In this document: positions 59,173 to 64,000 of the stretch, in pieces
Layout: each line of letters starts with the position of its first letter
How positions within the stretch are numbered: position 1 is the stretch's first letter
Source of the DNA: an uncultured Bacteroidales bacterium
Lineage (GTDB): Bacteria > Bacteroidota > Bacteroidia > Bacteroidales > UBA1715
Assembly: GCA_937892155.1 (NCBI GenBank)
Contig: CALAUG010000059.1
Span: 73,495 to 137,494, forward strand
Length of the DNA stretch: 64,000 nt
Direction: 5' to 3'
Notes under the pieces: generated by a model
Databases searched by the model: none
The model's input: the letters and a program-made list of their open reading frames with translations, nothing else
What the model was told of the DNA's origin: nothing
Made by a program: the position numbers and the translations under genes

Positions 59173-60296
59173 TTTAGAAGCTCCAACGCGTTGATTGCAC
59201 AGCCTTTGTGCTTCGTCAGCCCGGCTCTTCCAATTATCCTGAAGGTTTTGCCAGGTCTGCCACATGGGCAGTTGTTTTCTATGACAGCTTTATCGGTTGT
59301 CAGTAGAGATATTGACGGATAACTGGAAAGGTAGGGGGTCATAAGATATAATAAGCCTTCTTCACCGTCTTCAACAGGGAACAAGGTCTCCGGGTCTACA
59401 CACATTGCACGCGAATAAATTGGAACGTGCAGCCTTCCGCATTCACAGTCTACATAAGGAATCCCATGTTCAACCATCCCGAAGAGGTCTCTGACATTTT
59501 CTCTTGGTATGCCAAGCACTTTATTGACGCGGTCTTTAAAAATATCCTTGGTTACTTCAATATCCTTATGCATTTTCCAACCGCCACCAGTAATAATGAA
59601 GGATTTTCTGCCGAGCTTCAGGTCAATATTATTCTTTTCCAACCAATCGCAGACCTGCCATAGATACGCCGGGAACCCTAGTATTCTGACTGGTTCCGGG
59701 TGAGTGCTGAAATCAATCAGCTTTTTTGCGGCTGTTTCTGCATCAAAATTGAATTCGCCAGTTTTTTTATCAAATTTAATTGCGTAATAAACACTTCTGT
59801 GAGCAGTTAAATCAGTTAGAAGCTTGTCTGAAAAAGCAGTTCCAACGCTTTCTGCATATTTGGGATCGTAGGTAAAGCATAGGTAATTAACTTTTTGCTT
59901 GTGGTCTACTAGCCCAAGAGAGCCGAATATGTTTTCTACTATTTTTAATATTCTTTTGTAGGAACGGGCATCTAATACTATTGCGCTTTTACGCCCACCG
60001 GTGCCGGATGAGGTTAATTCTATTTTAACCTGTTTTTCTGGCACTGAAGCTAGTTTAAATTCCTTGAAGATATTTACCATGAGTGGTGGAATCTGTTCTG
60101 GTAGATATTTTTGTTTCAGGTCGGCAAGACCGTTTTCTGCAAGAAAAGCTCTGTAATCAGGACAGTGATTAGCGTGCCAGCGTAAGGCTTCGTTCATTGC
60201 ATCAACAAAAAGCTGTTCTGTTTCAGGGGTATAATCAAAAGCATCTGTATGGTCGAAAAGCTGGCCACATTTAATAAATGGTTTTCCTTCAGCCAA
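59169..60296 (-). CDS. LuxE-like acyl-protein synthetase
   Basis: A 375-residue adenylating enzyme. The motif VKIELTSSGTGGRKSAIVLD is the P-loop-like element of the LuxE family, and the LRILGFPAYLWQVC-like segment, ITGGGWKMHKD, and DLFGMVEHGIPYVDCECGRL also match. LuxE activates a carboxylic acid with ATP and passes the acyl group to LuxC. The start is a TTG at 60296 with AGGAG at 60308-60304, 7 nt upstream, in an 8-nt overlap with the GNAT gene; a longer TTG start at 60311 lacks a site. The Cys-rich end (NCPCGRPGKTFRIIGRAG) is common in this family. Confidence 0.86.
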   Translation of the reverse strand: MAEGKPFIKCGQLFDHTDAFDYTPETEQLFVDAMNEALRWHANHCPDYRAFLAENGLADLKQKYLPEQIPPLMVNIFKEFKLASVPEKQVKIELTSSGTGGRKSAIVLDARSYKRILKIVENIFGSLGLVDHKQKVNYLCFTYDPKYAESVGTAFSDKLLTDLTAHRSVYYAIKFDKKTGEFNFDAETAAKKLIDFSTHPEPVRILGFPAYLWQVCDWLEKNNIDLKLGRKSFIITGGGWKMHKDIEVTKDIFKDRVNKVLGIPRENVRDLFGMVEHGIPYVDCECGRLHVPIYSRAMCVDPETLFPVEDGEEGLLYLMTPYLSSYPSISLLTTDKAVIENNCPCGRPGKTFRIIGRAGLTKHKGCAINALELLK

Positions 60297-61470
60297 TTCT
60301 CCACTCCTCAAAAACCGGCTGGCAGCGAACCTTAAGGTTATACCAGCATTTCATGAATGCGTCTAGAAAAAGACGATTGTTATCGACAAGGTGTAGGTCC
60401 ATAAAATCAAGCTTTTCAAAGCTTCTTGAAAAAACAAAGAAATCTTCGCGTTCACCTTTTATATTCATTCTCATGGCCGGGAAGTAGGCACATGGCAGGA
60501 ACTGAGCATCCAGCGCCATTCTTTGTCTGTCTGTATAAAAAGCGCTAACTAGCATTTCAAGATATCTTATGCCCGACTTGGAGGCTTCTTCGCAGAGCCA
60601 CATCAGTGCTTGCCGCAAATCAATATTTGAATAGCGGTAAGCTACAATCATTGCGTTCCCATCCATTGGATTGAAATTTAAAAAGAAATCTGCTGAACCG
60701 TCTTTAGCAGAAAACATAAGGTTTGGTTCTGTGAATGGGAAGAAAACCTTCTGCATTATTTCACGGTCCTGATAATCATAGAACTTCATGACAATTTCTT
60801 TTAAATCGGTGATGATGTTGAAATCAATCTTTTTACCTTTATTGTTGGGATCATGGCTTTCTAATTCGATTAGCTCAGGTTCCTCAAGGTTAAAATCCTT
60901 TTTTATGATATTGTAGAAATCTACGAGCTCTGGCAGAAGCTTAGGAGTTTTACGTCTGTCCTTCATGCATTGTGGAGAAAAATAAACCTGCAGACCGTGG
61001 GTTTCGAAGGTTTCTACCTTTCTGACGTTCGGGAAAATACCGCAGGAAACAAAGCCTAGATTTTCTAATACTTTTTGTGGGGCAAAAGAGAGAGTTCTGG
61101 TTGTGGCGTAAATAGCGTCACATCGTCTTGTTCTGACTGTCAGCTTTTCTATGGCCCAACGAACCATAGTGTGCATAATGTCATGCCCTCTGAATTCCTT
61201 TGAGACCGCGGCCGCATAAGACTTACCCAGATTGTTGACGGAGTCTATTGCGAAAATAACTGAGCCAATTATTTTTCCTTCACATTTTGCAAGTAACCAG
61301 TAATAGCCTGGGTCTTCAATTTTTTCTGCTACAATTTCAGGGCTTGCAACATCGGGTAAGGTATAATTGCCATGATAAACTTCAACATAGAAATCAATAA
61401 TGGCGTCAATGTCGTCTATAGAAGCTGTATATAAGTCTACCAGCTGGTCTTTTTCTTCTGTCTGGCCCAT
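60289..61470 (-). CDS. GNAT-family acetyltransferase with long C-terminal domain
   Basis: A 393-residue protein. The N-terminal GNAT domain (about 10-160) has IIGSVIFAIDSVNNLGKSYA, VSKEFRGHDIMHTMVRWAIE (acyl-CoA-binding loop) and VLENLGFVSCGIFPN. The C-terminal half (about 230-390) may be a second, degenerate GNAT fold (AMIVAYRYSNIDLRQALMWL, FFVFSRSFEKLDFMDLHL). The ATG at 61470 is chosen since the frame's upstream extension of 76 codons has low-complexity, non-conserved sequence and runs across the promoter region. First gene of a three-gene coupled operon. Confidence 0.82.
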   Translation of the reverse strand: MGQTEEKDQLVDLYTASIDDIDAIIDFYVEVYHGNYTLPDVASPEIVAEKIEDPGYYWLLAKCEGKIIGSVIFAIDSVNNLGKSYAAAVSKEFRGHDIMHTMVRWAIEKLTVRTRRCDAIYATTRTLSFAPQKVLENLGFVSCGIFPNVRKVETFETHGLQVYFSPQCMKDRRKTPKLLPELVDFYNIIKKDFNLEEPELIELESHDPNNKGKKIDFNIITDLKEIVMKFYDYQDREIMQKVFFPFTEPNLMFSAKDGSADFFLNFNPMDGNAMIVAYRYSNIDLRQALMWLCEEASKSGIRYLEMLVSAFYTDRQRMALDAQFLPCAYFPAMRMNIKGEREDFFVFSRSFEKLDFMDLHLVDNNRLFLDAFMKCWYNLKVRCQPVFEEWRIG

Positions 61471-61600
61471 TTTATTCTCACGTTTTTTCCTTGATGTTTT
61501 AAGTATAAATTGCCCGTTATTAAAAGTCAAATCTTGACAAATAGACTGAATTGTAAGAATTATAGAGATATATTTCACAATCCGGATATTTGGAGAAAAC

Positions 61601-62491
61601 ATGAAAAGAATAATTGCCTTATTTTTACTGATATTTACTGCTTGTTCTTGCTTTGCACAAACTCCGATGGAACTTTTGGAAAAATACGTTCCTAACATTT
61701 CTATTCCCGATAAAAATGTTGAAACCTTTCATTTTCAAATGACTATAAATAATGAAGGTGACATTTATGTTGTGCAGGCCTGGTATAAGAATAATGGTCA
61801 TATCGGCTTTAATCTGTTTGATAAGGATAAAACTCCTGTTCTTGTTATAAGAAACGATAAGGTTCTTTTATATGATGTGCTTTCTAAGCAGACCTGGCTC
61901 TCTAAGGGCAATATTACAATATTGAAGATTATGCTGGAAAATGCTCAGCTTATAGCTAATGTTGTTTTTCATAAGCCAAGTGAAGCAGAAAAAGAAAATG
62001 CTGCAATAATTAGTTTTCTTGATCTTGCTAAGCAGGCTGATGCAAATATGACTGCCACAGAAAAAGATGGTTTATTAGAAATTAATGGTCATACTGCCCA
62101 GAATTCTATAGAAACCATAGTTGTTGACACAAAAGCTGAATATCCTATGAAAAGTCTGAAGATTGATACTGGTAATTTTACATGTCTTATCGATGACATA
62201 AAGATAAATACACCTATGGCAGACGAAGAGCCTTATTTTATGTATCCAGGCGATACTTTGACAAAGGCTGGCGTAAATCTTGTTGAAATGAATGATAATG
62301 AAATTATTGCAGCAATGCAGCTTTCAAATATTCTGATTCATGGCTGTATGGTAAGAGCAGCAATATACAATGAAAGCTTGCGCGAAGATTTGGAAAAAGG
62401 CTTCAATACTAGATATGAATGGGCTGAATTGAAGGCTTCTGATATGATGAATTCAGCTAAGTTGCGCCAGATATTCAAGCTTGGTGAATAA
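61601..62491 (+). CDS. Secreted protein of unknown function
   Basis: A 296-residue protein with a signal peptide (MKRIIALFLLIFTACSCFAQ) and a GGAGA ribosome site 5 nt before the ATG (ttggagaaaac). Beta-rich segments such as NVETFHFQMTINNEGDIYVV and HIGFNLFDKDKTPVLVIRND are reminiscent of LolA/outer-membrane lipoprotein-sorting folds, but this is not certain. Divergent from the GNAT operon and 9 bp before the protease-like gene. Confidence 0.7.
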   Translation: MKRIIALFLLIFTACSCFAQTPMELLEKYVPNISIPDKNVETFHFQMTINNEGDIYVVQAWYKNNGHIGFNLFDKDKTPVLVIRNDKVLLYDVLSKQTWLSKGNITILKIMLENAQLIANVVFHKPSEAEKENAAIISFLDLAKQADANMTATEKDGLLEINGHTAQNSIETIVVDTKAEYPMKSLKIDTGNFTCLIDDIKINTPMADEEPYFMYPGDTLTKAGVNLVEMNDNEIIAAMQLSNILIHGCMVRAAIYNESLREDLEKGFNTRYEWAELKASDMMNSAKLRQIFKLGE

Positions 62492-62500
62492 TAAAAAATT

Positions 62501-63724
62501 ATGAGAAAAATAAATTATCTATTATTGGCAATAGCCTGTTATATGAGTTTTTCTACATCTGCTTATGCAGGAGCAAGCGATACTTTGATACTAAAGGATA
62601 ATGCGGCTGAAACATATGCATTGAAAAAGGCAAGATTAGCACCGGCTTTTATTAAGAATGACGATTTAGAAGCCTCGACTACAGAGGAAGATGACGATAT
62701 TTCTGAAGATACAGACGATTTCGATGATGAACAGGAGGATGATTCTGAAGACGAATCAGAAGTAGATAATGCTTTCAGAGAAGGCTATGTCAAAGGCTTT
62801 GACCATGGTTTTGAAAAAGGCTTTGAAATGGGTCTTAAGAAAGCTGCGGATAAAGAATTATTCAGATACCCTGCTCATTCCAAGCACTTCTTAAATGAGC
62901 ATATTACAGATAAAATACATGGTAAAAAAAGACCACCTGAAATAAAAAACAGTAAAAATGATTCTTCTGAACCTTGTTTTTACGAAGAAGCTAATATAGG
63001 TATGGCTAAGAGATTAGTTGGAAAAACTCATGTGCTGACTGTATTTGTTGCAGAAGATAAATGGGATTCAGAAGATAAGAAGAAATATATTCCTAATCTT
63101 GATTTGGCCGAAGAATGGCTGGTGAAACAGGCAAAAAGATATAAGACAGAAGGTATCGGATTTAAGAATAGCTTTGCTGGCTTAGAAGAAGATATTATTA
63201 TTGATGAAATCCATAATGGAACAGGCTCAAGTAAGGAGCACTTCCAGGCTGGCGTTAAAGTTTTTAATGTCTTGGGCTACAAAAACCTGCATGAATACGA
63301 AGAAAAAGCGAAGCTTGAAAATCCTGACTGTCAGAACTTTCTTGTAATCATTCTGGCTAACAAGAATGGCTCAGGTTACTCTCAGCCCTGCTATTATGGC
63401 GCAGATAAAGGCAAATTCCTTGATTGGGCTATTCTATATACCAAATATAAAGACGGAAAATATGATGATTTCACTCCTCAGAATATTGCTCATGAAATCC
63501 TTCACATATTCGGGGCTTGGGATTTGTATCTCTCTTCTGATCATGATAAAGAACAGGCAGTATTTGCAAAAATACAATTTCCTAACGATATTATGCGTGA
63601 AACCTACAGGGATTTTGAACAGCTTGAAATAGGTCCGTTGACAGCTTGGAGAGTTGGTTTTTCAGATGTTAAGGAAGACTGGTATGACTATTTCGAACCA
63701 GATTTCTATAAGGAACGACGCTGA
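62501..63724 (+). CDS. Secreted protein with zinc-protease motif
   Basis: A 407-residue protein with signal peptide (KINYLLLAIACYMSFSTSAYA), a very acidic stretch (about residues 60-87, DDDISEDTDDFDDEQEDDSE) and then Gly-Phe repeats (GYVKGFDHGFEKGFEMGLKK). The C-terminal half contains NIAHEILHIFGAWDLYLSSD: HExxHxxGxxD, a zincin-like metalloprotease site. Probably a secreted peptidase with calcium- or charge-rich spacer. No family is assigned. Its end overlaps the GIY-YIG gene by 19 nt (convergent). Confidence 0.75.
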   Translation: MRKINYLLLAIACYMSFSTSAYAGASDTLILKDNAAETYALKKARLAPAFIKNDDLEASTTEEDDDISEDTDDFDDEQEDDSEDESEVDNAFREGYVKGFDHGFEKGFEMGLKKAADKELFRYPAHSKHFLNEHITDKIHGKKRPPEIKNSKNDSSEPCFYEEANIGMAKRLVGKTHVLTVFVAEDKWDSEDKKKYIPNLDLAEEWLVKQAKRYKTEGIGFKNSFAGLEEDIIIDEIHNGTGSSKEHFQAGVKVFNVLGYKNLHEYEEKAKLENPDCQNFLVIILANKNGSGYSQPCYYGADKGKFLDWAILYTKYKDGKYDDFTPQNIAHEILHIFGAWDLYLSSDHDKEQAVFAKIQFPNDIMRETYRDFEQLEIGPLTAWRVGFSDVKEDWYDYFEPDFYKERR

Positions 63725-64000
63725 ATAAGAGCCAGTTTTTGGGTGCGGGAAAGCTTTTTTATGGCTATTTCCCGTTTAAGGGCTGAGCTTTTGTCTTCTA
63801 CCTTTTCGAAATAACGTAATACAACAGGGCGGTGTGCTCTTGTGAATTTGGCGCCTTTACCGCTATTATGAGTTTTTACGCGGTTTTCAAGGTTGTTGGT
63901 AATGCCGGTATATAAAGAGCCGTCATTGCATTCCAGCATATAAACAACCCAGCCGTCTGGGGCTTTTGAAGCTTCATCGGCTGGGCTTTCGGCTATTATT
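63706..64000 (-). CDS. GIY-YIG nuclease-domain protein (5' end outside window)
   Basis: The frame is open to the window edge, with GWVVYMLECNDGSLYTGITN as the GIY-YIG core and the catalytic Arg in NNLENRVKTHNSGKGAKFTR, followed by LKREIAIKKLSRTQKLALI. This is the small UPF0213/YhbQ type. An internal Met at 63939 would cut off part of the core, so the real start lies upstream, outside the window. Confidence 0.85.
   Translation of the reverse strand, partial: IIAESPADEASKAPDGWVVYMLECNDGSLYTGITNNLENRVKTHNSGKGAKFTRAHRPVVLRYFEKVEDKSSALKREIAIKKLSRTQKLALIQRRSL

Larger units (their letters stand above)
55040..64000. other. Segment with different sequence character (possible transfer or assembly joint)
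   Basis: From about 55040 codon choice shifts (more CTG, GCC and TCT, e.g. in the MATE and LuxE genes). No Bacteroidota TAnnTTTG promoter with -33 was recognised, and the LuxE-like gene has an AGGAG ribosome site, unusual for Bacteroidota. The genes have no evident link with the rest. Qualitative only; no composition was computed. Confidence 0.55.

Noticed and set aside
1..64000. tRNA and rRNA genes
   Set aside because: All gaps above 60 bp were read for CCA-ended cloverleaf or rRNA-like sequence and none was recognised; a covariance search would be needed to exclude them.

Overview
The window is most simply read as a low-GC Bacteroidota chromosome segment, probably an uncultured Bacteroidales. 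Evidence: a full-length SprA (type IX secretion translocon) directly downstream of ruvA, promoters with the Bacteroidota -7 box TAnnTTTG and a -33 TTG, A-rich ribosome binding regions, and Bacteroidales-type PdxA, Wza/Wzc and WYL proteins. The last ~9 kb (about 55040 to the end) looks different: one clear Shine-Dalgarno-coupled start, other codon preferences and no recognisable TAnnTTTG promoters. It may be transferred DNA, perhaps spirochaete-like, or an assembly chimera. No tRNA, rRNA or CRISPR array was seen.

Layout. 1-2818: purN (partial), acpP-fabF-rnc. 2815-13588 (minus): pdxA-like, ruvA, sprA and a porin. 13721-19568 (minus): two transporters, a 53-residue symporter accessory protein, an ACT protein and valS. 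19704-24431: nadE, a WYL regulator behind a tandem 16-mer operator candidate, dnaG. 24432-32212: heptad repeats, then a capsule/exopolysaccharide locus (GT4, Wza-like, Wzc-like, WecA-like) and a gamma carbonic anhydrase. 32275-35501 (minus): a decayed restriction-modification locus with a DpnA-like methylase, a possible nuclease, a KilA-N protein and a 33-codon Dam remnant, with a 6S-like RNA gene embedded. 35655-38831 (minus): PAP2, obg, adk, xerD. 39011-42379: carB behind a leader ORF and terminator laid out like the enterobacterial pyrBI attenuator. 42510-46579: a metallo-beta-lactamase-fold lipoprotein, a Na/Pi cotransporter and a 5'-truncated second copy of carB.

46848-55239 is an accessory region. 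It carries three AAA_14/DUF4143 ATPase genes, each preceded by its own set of short repeats at 22, 32 or 33 bp spacing that overlap the predicted promoter. Between them lies a probable RiPP cluster: a Cys-containing 48-residue precursor, several other small proteins, a radical SAM/SPASM maturase with an N-terminal recognition-like domain, and an amidohydrolase. A ~208 bp direct repeat carrying a terminator and the -33 box of the next promoter brackets a secreted repeat-protein gene. This is the best place to look for undescribed biology.

55260-64000: a MATE exporter, converging on a translationally coupled GNAT, LuxE-like and LuxC-PaaK fusion operon that looks like a carboxylic-acid activation/reduction pathway, then two secreted proteins (one a probable zinc protease) and a GIY-YIG protein cut by the window edge.
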